Of a stretch of DNA of 16,239 nucleotides, positions 1 through 6,466 are shown piece after piece. The position numbers were made by a program, and so were the translations under genes. Position 1 is the first letter of the stretch. Every line of letters starts with the position of its first letter. The notes beneath the pieces are model-generated. The model did not search any database. It was not told the origin of the DNA and saw nothing but the letters and a program-made list of their open reading frames with translations. The stretch is from Cycloclasticus sp. Its GTDB lineage: Bacteria > Pseudomonadota > Gammaproteobacteria > Methylococcales > Cycloclasticaceae. The stretch is from assembly GCA_018066825.1 (NCBI GenBank), contig JAGPVU010000142.1, positions 1 through 16,239 of the forward strand. Direction: 5' to 3'.

Positions 1-692
1 GCCATCGCATTACCATCACCAGTACAGGTATGGGCGGAGGTACAAGAGAAAAATGAGCGCCCGTAACCACCTGTGGCCATAACTGCCATATGCGAACGGA
101 ATAAATGCAGTGTGCCGTCATCCATTTTGAGCGCTAACACACCACGACAAACACCGTCGTCATCCATAATTAAGTCTAACGCAAAGTATTCGATAAAAAA
201 CTCTGCGTCGTGCTTTAACGATTGCTGGTACAAGGTATGAAGGATCGCGTGACCCGTTCTATCTGCCGCCGCACAGGTACGTTGCGCGGTGCCTTCGCCG
301 TAATTGGTGGTCATGCCGCCAAAGGGTCGTTGATAAATTTTACCGTCTTCGGTACGTGAGAACGGCACGCCGTAATGCTCTAACTCCACAATCGCTGGTA
401 TCGCTTCGCGGCACATGTATTCAATAGCGTCTTGATCACCTAACCAATCTGAGCCTTTAACTGTGTCGTACATATGCCAACGCCAATCATCTTCACCCAT
501 ATTACCGAGTGCCGCACTAATGCCACCTTGAGCAGCCACGGTATGACTGCGGGTTGGGAATACTTTGGTAATACACGCCGTCTTAAGACCTTTTTGCGCC
601 ATACCAAACGTTGCGCGCAAACCAGCACCACCAGCACCGACAACGACCACGTCGTATTTATGTTCGGTTATTTTATAATCTTTAATACTCAT
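1..692 (-). CDS. sdhA: Succinate dehydrogenase flavoprotein subunit, N-terminal part (runs off left edge)
   Basis: Catalytic FAD subunit of complex II, which oxidises succinate to fumarate in the TCA cycle and passes electrons to the SdhB Fe-S clusters. About 230 N-terminal residues are present. The protein begins MSIKDYKITEHKYDVVVVGA, giving the Rossmann dinucleotide-binding motif GAGGAGLRA. The covalent-FAD segment TRSHTVAAQGGISAALGN follows at about residues 48-65; its His is the expected FAD attachment site. Further on are PFGGMTTNYGEG and RTCAAADRTGHAILHTLYQQ. The frame is still open at base 1 (…TCTGDGNAM), so the gene is cut by the window and not broken. The ATG at 692 is preceded by GGAGG, which lies in the last codons of sdhD, suggesting translational coupling. 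It is the third subunit gene of the operon; sdhB is expected further left. Confidence 0.97.
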   Translation of the reverse strand, partial: MSIKDYKITEHKYDVVVVGAGGAGLRATFGMAQKGLKTACITKVFPTRSHTVAAQGGISAALGNMGEDDWRWHMYDTVKGSDWLGDQDAIEYMCREAIPAIVELEHYGVPFSRTEDGKIYQRPFGGMTTNYGEGTAQRTCAAADRTGHAILHTLYQQSLKHDAEFFIEYFALDLIMDDDGVCRGVLALKMDDGTLHLFRSHMAVMATGGYGRSFFSCTSAHTCTGDGNAM

Positions 693-698
693 AAAACT

Positions 699-1079
699 CT
701 AGCCTCCAAGGGCGATACGAAGCACAGCAATAATCGCAGCCGTGCCTAATAAAAACAACATGAGGTTGGTCGTCATAATGGCGCCAATACGAATCGCCTT
801 ATTGCTGATGTAATCCTCATAAATAACTTGCATGCCGAGTGCCGCATGGTAAAAAGCAGCAACTATCAGCGAAACAATTAAAGCAGATGACCACGGCGAC
901 CCGATGCAATCGATAACCGTTTTATAATCTGACATGCTTAACAGCGCTACTTGAAAAGCAAATAGAACCGTTAAGGGAATAAGGGCTATCGCAGTAACGC
1001 GTTGCGCCCACCAATGATGCAAACCATCTTTAGCGGAGCCTAAGCCTTTAGCAGTACCTAATGGTGATCTTAAGCTCAT
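699..1079 (-). CDS. sdhD: Succinate dehydrogenase membrane anchor subunit SdhD
   Basis: Small integral membrane anchor (126 residues) that, with SdhC, binds heme b and ubiquinone and holds the SdhAB catalytic part on the inner membrane. Three hydrophobic segments are visible, at about residues 28-48, 63-84 and 97-122. The N-terminal part GLHHWWAQRVTAIAL is typical of the family. The motif YHAALGMQVIYEDYI at about residues 77-91 carries the expected axial heme ligand His and the conserved Asp-Tyr near the quinone site. The start ATG follows GGGAG with a 6-base spacing, and only one base separates it from the sdhC stop, so the two are translated together. The length matches the family. The assignment rests on motifs and operon position. 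Confidence 0.94.
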   Translation of the reverse strand: MSLRSPLGTAKGLGSAKDGLHHWWAQRVTAIALIPLTVLFAFQVALLSMSDYKTVIDCIGSPWSSALIVSLIVAAFYHAALGMQVIYEDYISNKAIRIGAIMTTNLMLFLLGTAAIIAVLRIALGG

Positions 1080-1080
1080 C

Positions 1081-1476
1081 TTATGCTCCCGCCGCGAATA
1101 AAAAGGCAGCTGCCCAAACGGCCAGCGTTAAAATAACAGCTGCCGCTATCACGACTAAAGAGGATTTCTCGACGGCTTCTTTTTCAAAGCCATAGCCTGC
1201 GTCCCACACCAAATGTCTAATGCCATTTGCCAAATGAAAGAACAAAGCAAACGACCAGCCTAATAAAATCAATCGCCCAAAAAAACTGCCTAGGAAAGAC
1301 TGTGCCGAGGCAAACGATGCTTCGCCCCCAGCCAATGCCATCAGCCACCACACGAGTACTACGGAGCCAATTGAGAGAAAAGCGCCCGTACCACGGTGCA
1401 CAATGGACAGCAATGCTGATAAAGGCAACCTATAAACATCTAAATGCGGGGACAATGGTCGGTTATTGCTACTCAT
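1081..1476 (-). CDS. sdhC: Succinate dehydrogenase cytochrome b556 subunit SdhC
   Basis: Membrane cytochrome subunit (131 residues) of complex II. The N-terminus reads RPLSPHLDVYRLPLSALLSI, followed by the family signature SIVHRGTGAFLSIG at about residues 24-37, whose Ser and Arg correspond to the known quinone-site residues. Three membrane segments follow. The motif FFHLANGIRHLVWDAGYGFE at about residues 79-98 contains the heme-ligand His and the conserved GIRHL. The start ATG has a GAGG ribosome binding site 8 bases upstream. It lies 45 bases downstream of the small SDHAF4 gene and is followed immediately by sdhD, giving the order SDHAF4-sdhC-sdhD-sdhA. Confidence 0.95.
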   Translation of the reverse strand: MSSNNRPLSPHLDVYRLPLSALLSIVHRGTGAFLSIGSVVLVWWLMALAGGEASFASAQSFLGSFFGRLILLGWSFALFFHLANGIRHLVWDAGYGFEKEAVEKSSLVVIAAAVILTLAVWAAAFLFAAGA

Positions 1477-1521
1477 AAAATAAACCTCGTGATGGTATAA
1501 AAATAATGTAAGTGACGGGTG

Positions 1522-1686
1522 TTAAAAATCGATGCATCTGCCATTTTTTTCCCAATCCCCGTAACGAGTGGGCTCAGGACCTGAACGACCGCTGACTTCT
1601 TTAGTTGTCTCGGGCGTTATTTGACGGTTTGTTTTTAGCGGATCCTTCTCTAAGACTTTTGCCTCTGGCGGGGATTTCTTCTTCAT
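1522..1686 (-). CDS. SDHAF4-family (DUF1674) succinate dehydrogenase assembly factor
   Basis: Very small soluble protein of 54 residues that ends in the family's C-terminal signature GRSGPEPTRYGDWEKNGRCI followed by DF. Its N-terminal half is Lys/Pro-rich and low in complexity. In mitochondria SDHAF4 binds the flavinated SdhA subunit before it joins SdhB; bacterial DUF1674 members are inferred to do the same. Placement directly ahead of sdhC supports that role here. I chose the start at 1686 (MKKKSPPEAK) over an in-frame ATG at 1743: the downstream start has an AGGG ribosome binding site, the extra 19 residues look unlike the family, and a TATAAA promoter element lies inside the longer version. 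Its ribosome binding site sits in a stem-loop described separately. The gene is easily missed because of its size. Confidence 0.85.
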   Translation of the reverse strand: MKKKSPPEAKVLEKDPLKTNRQITPETTKEVSGRSGPEPTRYGDWEKNGRCIDF

Positions 1687-1691
1687 TGCTG

Positions 1692-1721
1692 TTAACCCTG
1701 TAGTGAAGCAGACAAGGTTAA
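1692..1721 (-). promoter_or_regulatory. Stem-loop in the leader of the SDHAF4-sdhCDA mRNA, covering the ribosome binding site
   Basis: On the minus-strand transcript the arms UUAACCUUGU and ACAGGGUUAA pair over 10 bp, nine Watson-Crick pairs and one U-G wobble, around a 10-base loop. The 3' arm contains AGGG, the only ribosome binding site for the ATG at 1686, five bases away. The stem would therefore limit initiation unless it is opened. The pairing is seen directly; a regulatory role is inferred. Confidence 0.5.
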
Positions 1722-1732
1722 AACATCGGCCT

Positions 1733-1738
1733 TTTATA
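1733..1738 (-). promoter_or_regulatory. Candidate -10 element (TATAAA) for the sdh operon
   Basis: TATAAA on the minus strand would place the transcript start near 1726, a few bases before the stem-loop and about 40 bases before the SDHAF4 start. No convincing -35 hexamer lies 16-18 bases upstream, so this is a weak call. Confidence 0.3.
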
Positions 1739-1789
1739 TTCAAGGCTATCCTGCATTTTTTTGTACCGCAACAAAACAGTTTTTAACGA

Positions 1790-1795
1790 TATAAT
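1790..1795 (+). promoter_or_regulatory. Candidate -10 element (TATAAT) for ygfZ
   Basis: A perfect TATAAT hexamer lies 29 bases before the ygfZ ATG in the AT-rich divergent gap between the sdh operon and ygfZ. The -35 position is poor (CGCAAC at 17-bp spacing), so an activator or a weak promoter would be expected. Confidence 0.4.
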
Positions 1796-1824
1796 GCATT
1801 CTTTTATTTTTTAAGTAGGCACCT

Positions 1825-2703
1825 ATGAATTCTCCTGTATTTTACCCACTCACGAACTCCATGCGTGTGATTTGTTTTAGCGGAGGAGATGCAGGGTCTT
1901 TTTTACAGGGCCAAATAACCTGTGATGCACTCGCCCTTAATTCCGGCGACAGCGCTTTTGGCGCTCTATGTAATCCGAAAGGACGTGCTATTAGCCTGTT
2001 TTATTTACTTAAAGTTGAACAAGTTTTTTACATGTTAGTTAATAAGGAAATGGCTGCGATAATCATTAAACGATTACGTATGTTTGTCTTTCGGTCGGAC
2101 GTTAAAATAAACGACGTTTCAGATCAGCACCTAGTTATTGGCGCATCGGCCCCTATGAAAGCGCTTCAATCTCAAGCGGACACACCTCTTGCCATCATCC
2201 CCGTCTCAGAGAGCCATGATTTAAGTTTGTTGCTCTACACATCGGAAAGCCCTTCTTTTATTAACGACATGGAAGCCCCGCTAGAATCAGTAAGTTATAC
2301 ATGGCAAAGGCTACTGGTTAATGCGGGGATACCCGAGATAGGCCTTAATACGAGCGAGTTATTCGTTCCACAAATGCTTAACTTAGATTTGCTCAACGGC
2401 ATTAGCTTTAAGAAAGGTTGTTATACGGGGCAAGAAATAGTCGCTCGATTACATTATAAGGGTACTGTTAAAAGGCGCCTGGTGATCTTTAATAGCACCA
2501 CGGAATTTAACCCCGGTGACGAACTATTTAGCGAAAACGACACCAACAGTATTGGCTATATCGTCAATTGTATAAGCAGTGACCAAGCCCACACGGGTTT
2601 GGCGGTACTAAAAACAAGCGCCATCCAACTGACAGCACTAACGGTTAGAAATACCGAACAGTTTGAAGTTAAACGCCCCCAGTACTTATTGGCTTTAGAC
2701 TAA
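1825..2703 (+). CDS. ygfZ: YgfZ/GcvT-fold folate-binding Fe-S cluster maintenance protein
   Basis: 292-residue protein of the GcvT-like fold. YgfZ uses tetrahydrofolate and helps build or repair certain Fe-S enzymes, including succinate dehydrogenase and MiaB-type enzymes in E. coli. The diagnostic C-terminal motif KGCYTGQE lies at residues 197-204, with the redox-active Cys at 199, and is followed by IVARLHYKGTVKRRL. Near the N-terminus, the segment FLQGQITCDALAL with GALCNPKGRAISLF matches the family's folate-pocket region. It is slightly shorter than the E. coli protein (326 residues). The ATG at 1825 has only a weak ribosome binding site (TAGG). It is transcribed away from the sdh operon, one of whose products is a likely client. 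It converges with the Sco gene, leaving 15 bases between the stops. Confidence 0.92.
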   Translation: MNSPVFYPLTNSMRVICFSGGDAGSFLQGQITCDALALNSGDSAFGALCNPKGRAISLFYLLKVEQVFYMLVNKEMAAIIIKRLRMFVFRSDVKINDVSDQHLVIGASAPMKALQSQADTPLAIIPVSESHDLSLLLYTSESPSFINDMEAPLESVSYTWQRLLVNAGIPEIGLNTSELFVPQMLNLDLLNGISFKKGCYTGQEIVARLHYKGTVKRRLVIFNSTTEFNPGDELFSENDTNSIGYIVNCISSDQAHTGLAVLKTSAIQLTALTVRNTEQFEVKRPQYLLALD

Positions 2704-2718
2704 GTACAAGCTTTTGTG

Positions 2719-3306
2719 TTACCGACTTGATGCGAGCAAATTTTTCAGGTCATGCAAAAGGTCGTCAGGCGCGGATGACTGCGTAGCCAGTAGGCGCGCC
2801 TTACCGTATTGATCAAAAACAAAAACGGCGCTGCTATGAGACACCTCGTAATCACCCTGCGTGTCTTTATCACCATAGCCAAAAGTCACCCGATAACGCT
2901 TCGTCATATCCTTAATAACAGCATCTTCGCCGCGTAAACCAATAAAAGCCGGTCCAAACAGCTCAGTGTATTGTTTTAGCTTATCGGTACTATCACGCTC
3001 TGGGTCGACAGAGACAAATAGCACTTTGACCGAAGTGGCAGAATCGCCCAGTTTCTTTAGGGTTGCAGCCCATTGGTGCATCGTTGTTGGACACACTTCA
3101 GGGCAAGAGGTAAAACCGAAAAAAACCGCTGTGGTATAGCCTAAATAGTTTTTCTCGGTGACTGTAGCGTTATTTTCATCGGTTAATTCAAAAGCTAAAT
3201 CTGGAATTAAACCCTTAATATTGGTCAGCCTTGTTGGCTCATCGTTGCTACAAGCGCTAAGCGCAAACAGAAATATGGTGGAAAATATAATCTTAGGATA
3301 GCTCAT
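2719..3306 (-). CDS. SCO1/SenC-family copper chaperone lipoprotein
   Basis: Thioredoxin-fold protein of 195 residues that delivers copper to the CuA site of cytochrome c oxidase or reduces its cysteines. It starts with a lipoprotein signal peptide ending in the lipobox LSAC (Cys19). The copper-binding CxxxC motif is in FTSCPEVCPTT (Cys68 and Cys72), and the third ligand His157 is in SHSS. The conserved segment VDPERDS lies at 101-107. All three expected metal ligands are therefore present. Its start overlaps the 3' end of the ctaG gene by 14 bases, so the two form an operon. No cox structural genes are in the window. The residue after the lipobox Cys is Ser; whether it sorts to the outer or inner membrane cannot be decided from this. 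Confidence 0.92.
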   Translation of the reverse strand: MSYPKIIFSTIFLFALSACSNDEPTRLTNIKGLIPDLAFELTDENNATVTEKNYLGYTTAVFFGFTSCPEVCPTTMHQWAATLKKLGDSATSVKVLFVSVDPERDSTDKLKQYTELFGPAFIGLRGEDAVIKDMTKRYRVTFGYGDKDTQGDYEVSHSSAVFVFDQYGKARLLATQSSAPDDLLHDLKNLLASSR

Positions 3307-4123
3307 TCTCTTTTCTCTTTAAATAATTTAGTCGGCGCCGGAGCACCAGCACCAAACCCAATACACTCATCATACTCGCAGGGATCCAAGTAATAACACC
3401 CCCATAAATTTGATCGGATAATGGGCTAATCGGCCAAGCACGGCCACACACATCGTAGACATCGTATAACACGTTGCGGCTTAAGGTTAAATAAGCGCCC
3501 AATAATTGCTGCGGCACCACCACCACGACCATCATTAATAATCGCGTTTTAAAACCTTTTTGTTCACCTTGCCATTCGGGACCAAGTACCAGCCACCAAA
3601 ACAAGAAACCGTCAATCAACATTGACCAGTTCATAATCCAGTACAACTTTTTGCTCAGCATGGCCGCGAAATGGATTTCTGGTATCAACCATAAATAAAT
3701 CAAACCGACAAACACCACAGGCGCGACAACTGGGTGCTGAATGAATCGGTAACACAGCTCACACGGCACTCGAATGAAAGCAGGCACCTTACTCCAGCTG
3801 GAAAACCACGATGGTGCACCTTGTTGCACCCATTGAACCCCGCCTAACACTAGCAATAACGGCCCCAGATGGTGTAGAACGAGGTGCTGAAAACGATGCA
3901 CCCAAAACATATATTGTGAGAGATAGTCCACATAGGTATGCGACACAATATAAATAGCTACGAGGCCGAGATAAAAGCTAAGTACTTGCCAATAAAATTT
4001 CGCGGTTCTTTCTTTATTGGTCTTTAAAAAGATGGCACGCGTATATAAGCCGCCGGTGATTAACACCGACAACAACAACGCGGGAGAAAACTCCCAAGGT
4101 AGTAAATACGTTAAGGCAGACAC
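3293..4123 (-). CDS. ctaG: Cytochrome c oxidase assembly protein, CtaG (caa3-type) family
   Basis: Polytopic membrane protein of 276 residues. At least six hydrophobic segments are visible, starting at about residues 12, 45, 83, 133, 165 and 194, with another near 245. The family signature MFWVHRFQHLVLHHLGPLLL lies at about residues 72-91, rich in His; other conserved points are the WSMLIDGFLFWWLVLGP segment and the PQQLLGAYLTL segment. Caa3-type CtaG proteins are needed for mature cytochrome c oxidase, probably at the copper insertion step, which fits the overlapping Sco gene downstream. Translation must begin at GTG 4123, because a stop codon lies just upstream and no earlier ATG exists. 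No good ribosome binding site is seen. This is the Bacillus-type CtaG, not the Cox11 protein that shares the symbol. Confidence 0.85.
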   Translation of the reverse strand: MSALTYLLPWEFSPALLLSVLITGGLYTRAIFLKTNKERTAKFYWQVLSFYLGLVAIYIVSHTYVDYLSQYMFWVHRFQHLVLHHLGPLLLVLGGVQWVQQGAPSWFSSWSKVPAFIRVPCELCYRFIQHPVVAPVVFVGLIYLWLIPEIHFAAMLSKKLYWIMNWSMLIDGFLFWWLVLGPEWQGEQKGFKTRLLMMVVVVVPQQLLGAYLTLSRNVLYDVYDVCGRAWPISPLSDQIYGGVITWIPASMMSVLGLVLVLRRRLNYLKRKENELS

Positions 4124-4154
4124 CGAATACTAAAGCACACTTAAGAAAAAACTT

Positions 4155-4160
4155 ATTATA
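4155..4160 (-). promoter_or_regulatory. Candidate -10 element (TATAAT) for ctaG-sco
   Basis: A perfect TATAAT on the minus strand lies 32 bases before the ctaG GTG start, giving a predicted leader of about 25 bases. No good -35 hexamer is found at the usual spacing, so confidence is moderate. Confidence 0.4.
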
Positions 4161-4240
4161 ACAAAGCCTTCACTTAAATTACGAAAGCTTAGTGGTACGT
4201 CAATCTGATATGCCAGTGCCGTCGCTTTGAAATAATTATC

Positions 4241-4252
4241 TGATTTAGATCA
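4241..4252. promoter_or_regulatory. Possible FNR/CRP-type site in the ctaG / Yip1 divergent gap
   Basis: TGATTTAGATCA is an inverted repeat (TGAT-4-ATCA). It matches the FNR core TTGAT-4-ATCAA except at the outermost base on each side, and also fits the TGA-6-TCA core of CRP-type sites. It lies midway in a 224-base divergent gap, about 70 bases upstream of a predicted start for the Yip1 gene. Short dyads of this kind occur by chance, so this is tentative. Confidence 0.3.
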
Positions 4253-4304
4253 TAAACACACAACAAATTAATTTAAAAAATAACCTATAACCATCAATCA
4301 TGCT

Positions 4305-4310
4305 TATATT
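4305..4310 (+). promoter_or_regulatory. Candidate -10 element (TATATT) for the Yip1-family gene
   Basis: TATATT with an upstream TG lies about 38 bases before the ATG at 4348 and would give a start near 4317. A ribosome binding site AAGGA follows at about 4335. No recognisable -35 hexamer is seen. Confidence 0.25.
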
Positions 4311-4347
4311 ATTGTTATCCATCATTAATGTATAAGGACGTCTTCTC

Positions 4348-4944
4348 ATGATACTCAGCCATCTTAAAGGATTACTTTCAAGCCCATCATCCGAATGGCA
4401 AAAAATTCGTGACGAACAATGCAGTGTTGCCGATTGCTATATACAACATGTCCTTATCTTAGCGGCCATTCCTGCTATTTCCGCCTTTATTGGTGCCACC
4501 GTTGTTGGTTGGGAGATCGCTGAAAGAAGCTTTAGATTCACCTATCAAAGCAGCATTCCCTTAGCCATTGGTTTGTACTTAGCCTCGCTATGCGCAATTG
4601 CCATTTTAGGTAAAGCCATTTACTGGATGGCTGACACCTATGGCACCAGCAAAAAACTGTCTACCTGTATCTCGTTGGCCACTGCCATAACCACACCAGT
4701 ATTTCTGTCTGGTGCTTTTGCAATCATCCCAGTGCCTTGGCTTATTTTTATTACCGGCCTATGCGGCCTCAGCTACAGTGTTTACTTGCTGTATACAGGG
4801 ATTCCCATTGTTATGGAAATTAACCAAGAAAAAGGCTTTTTATTCGCCAGCGCGATTCTTACCATCGCCTTAGTGACGGTGGTTGGCATACTGGCCGCCA
4901 CGGTTATTCTATGGAGCTTAGGCCTAGCACCCGTACACGCTTAA
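4348..4944 (+). CDS. Yip1-family integral membrane protein
   Basis: Membrane protein of 198 residues with a short cytoplasmic N-terminus (HLKGLLSSPSSEWQKIRDEQ) typical of bacterial Yip1 domain proteins such as E. coli YohC. Five hydrophobic segments follow, at about residues 32-52, 69-92, 106-128, 129-150 and 163-190. The bacterial family has no firm function. The segment GKAIYWMADTYGTSKK between membrane helices fits the family pattern. The ATG is preceded by AAGGA at a 9-base spacing. It stands alone on the plus strand and its stop lies only 7 bases from the stop of lysS, so the transcripts converge and overlap unless they terminate within the genes. The family call rests on topology and the N-terminal motif. 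Confidence 0.72.
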   Translation: MILSHLKGLLSSPSSEWQKIRDEQCSVADCYIQHVLILAAIPAISAFIGATVVGWEIAERSFRFTYQSSIPLAIGLYLASLCAIAILGKAIYWMADTYGTSKKLSTCISLATAITTPVFLSGAFAIIPVPWLIFITGLCGLSYSVYLLYTGIPIVMEINQEKGFLFASAILTIALVTVVGILAATVILWSLGLAPVHA

Positions 4945-4951
4945 GCGTTGT

Positions 4952-6463
4952 TTAGCTATGCTCTGAGCGCATATGTGGAAACAAGATAACATCGCGTATA
5001 GTCGATGAATTTGTTAGAAACATAACCAAGCGATCGATACCAATACCCTCGCCTGCGGTCGGCGGAAGGCCGATTTCAAGTGCGCGAATGTAATCCCCGT
5101 CGTAATGCATGGCTTCTTCATCACCCGCCTCTTTACCTTCCACTTGCTCTCTAAAACGTTCCGCTTGATCTTCAGAATCATTAAGTTCAGAAAAACCATT
5201 CGCCACTTCACGACCACCGACAAAAAACTCAAAGCGGTCGGTCACGAAGGGGTTGTCATCGTTGCGTCGCGCTAAGGGCGACACTTCAGTCGGGTACTCA
5301 GTAATAAACGTAGGCTGGTGCAACTTTTCTTCTACTGTTTTTTCAAAAATTTCAATTTGAATTTTGCCCAAACCATAGCTGTCTTCAACGGGTATTTTCA
5401 AACGCTGGCAAAGGGTTTTTGCCGCGTCACGTGTTGCCAAGTCATCGGTGCTTATATCACTGTTATAGTGCAATATTGACTCAATGACTGTCATGCGCCT
5501 AAACGGATCACCCAAATCGTAGTCCTCACCTTGGTAATGTACCGTAGTGCTTTCCAGTACATGCATCGCCAGACGGCGCAGCATATCCTCGGTTAAGTCC
5601 ATCAAATCCTTATAATCGGCGTAAGCCTGATAAAACTCGAGCATGGTGAACTCTGGGTTATGCCGAGTTGATAAGCCTTCATTTCTAAAACTGCGGTTAA
5701 TTTCAAAGACCCGCTCAAAACCACCGACAACTAGGCGCTTTAAATATAACTCTGGGGCAATACGTAAAAACAATTCCATATCCAAGGCATTGTGATGAGT
5801 GGCAAACGGTTTTGCAGCAGCACCACCCGGTATCACATGCATCATCGGCGTTTCCACTTCCATAAAATCACTGTTGACTAGGTAGTCTCGGATGAAGTTG
5901 ATCACTTTGCTCCGCGTTTTAAAAATATTACGCGATTCCTCGTTCATGATTAAATCGACATACCGTTGACGGTAACGTTGTTCTTGGTCGGTTAAACCAT
6001 GAAACTTTTCCGGTAAAGGCTGCAATGATTTTGTTAACAGACGAATCATACTGACTCGAATAGATAGCTCGTTTGTTTTGGTTTTAAATAACACCCCTTC
6101 TACCGCAATAATATCGCCAATATCCCAGCCTTTAAACGTCTGATAGTGTCCTTCTGGCAAGGTATCGCGTTGAACAAACAATTGCGCCCGCCCTGTCATG
6201 TCTTGTACATGAGCAAAACTTGCTTTACCCATCACGCGTTTGCCCATCAAACGGCCTGCAATTTTGACCGACACGGCTTTATCATCCAGCGTTTCCTTGT
6301 CGAATTGGTCATACTCATCATGCAGAACTTGTGCGTAATGATCACGCCTAAAGTCATTAGGGTAAGCATTCCCTTGTTGTTTGATTTCTGCTAATTTCTC
6401 ACGACGAACGGCAATTAATTTATTTTCGTCTTGCATGGGTTGATTGTTTTTTTGTTCGCTCAT
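4952..6463 (-). CDS. lysS: Lysyl-tRNA synthetase, class II
   Basis: 503 residues, close to the E. coli enzyme (505). It charges tRNA-Lys with lysine in the cytoplasm. An N-terminal anticodon-binding OB-fold covers about residues 66-145 (KIAGRLMGKRVMGKASFAHV). The class II catalytic core follows: a motif 1 region with VETPMM at 203-208, motif 2 FRNEGLSTRHNPEF at 259-272, and motif 3 GIGIDRLVMFL at 473-483. The protein is complete with no missing motif. The start is 3 bases after the prfB stop, the same gene pair as in E. coli, and the two are surely co-transcribed. The ribosome binding site (GCGGAA) lies inside the prfB end. Confidence 0.98.
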   Translation of the reverse strand: MSEQKNNQPMQDENKLIAVRREKLAEIKQQGNAYPNDFRRDHYAQVLHDEYDQFDKETLDDKAVSVKIAGRLMGKRVMGKASFAHVQDMTGRAQLFVQRDTLPEGHYQTFKGWDIGDIIAVEGVLFKTKTNELSIRVSMIRLLTKSLQPLPEKFHGLTDQEQRYRQRYVDLIMNEESRNIFKTRSKVINFIRDYLVNSDFMEVETPMMHVIPGGAAAKPFATHHNALDMELFLRIAPELYLKRLVVGGFERVFEINRSFRNEGLSTRHNPEFTMLEFYQAYADYKDLMDLTEDMLRRLAMHVLESTTVHYQGEDYDLGDPFRRMTVIESILHYNSDISTDDLATRDAAKTLCQRLKIPVEDSYGLGKIQIEIFEKTVEEKLHQPTFITEYPTEVSPLARRNDDNPFVTDRFEFFVGGREVANGFSELNDSEDQAERFREQVEGKEAGDEEAMHYDGDYIRALEIGLPPTAGEGIGIDRLVMFLTNSSTIRDVILFPHMRSEHS

Positions 6464-6466
6464 CTT

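Noticed and set aside
1687..1743. Longer 73-residue form of the SDHAF4 protein starting at 1743
   Set aside because: The added residues do not look like the family, they cover the promoter-like TATAAA and the hairpin, and a ribosome binding site is present for the downstream ATG.
2704..2718. ACAAGCTTTTGT palindrome between ygfZ and sco as a bidirectional terminator
   Set aside because: The stem is only 4 bp and AT-rich; too weak to call a terminator.
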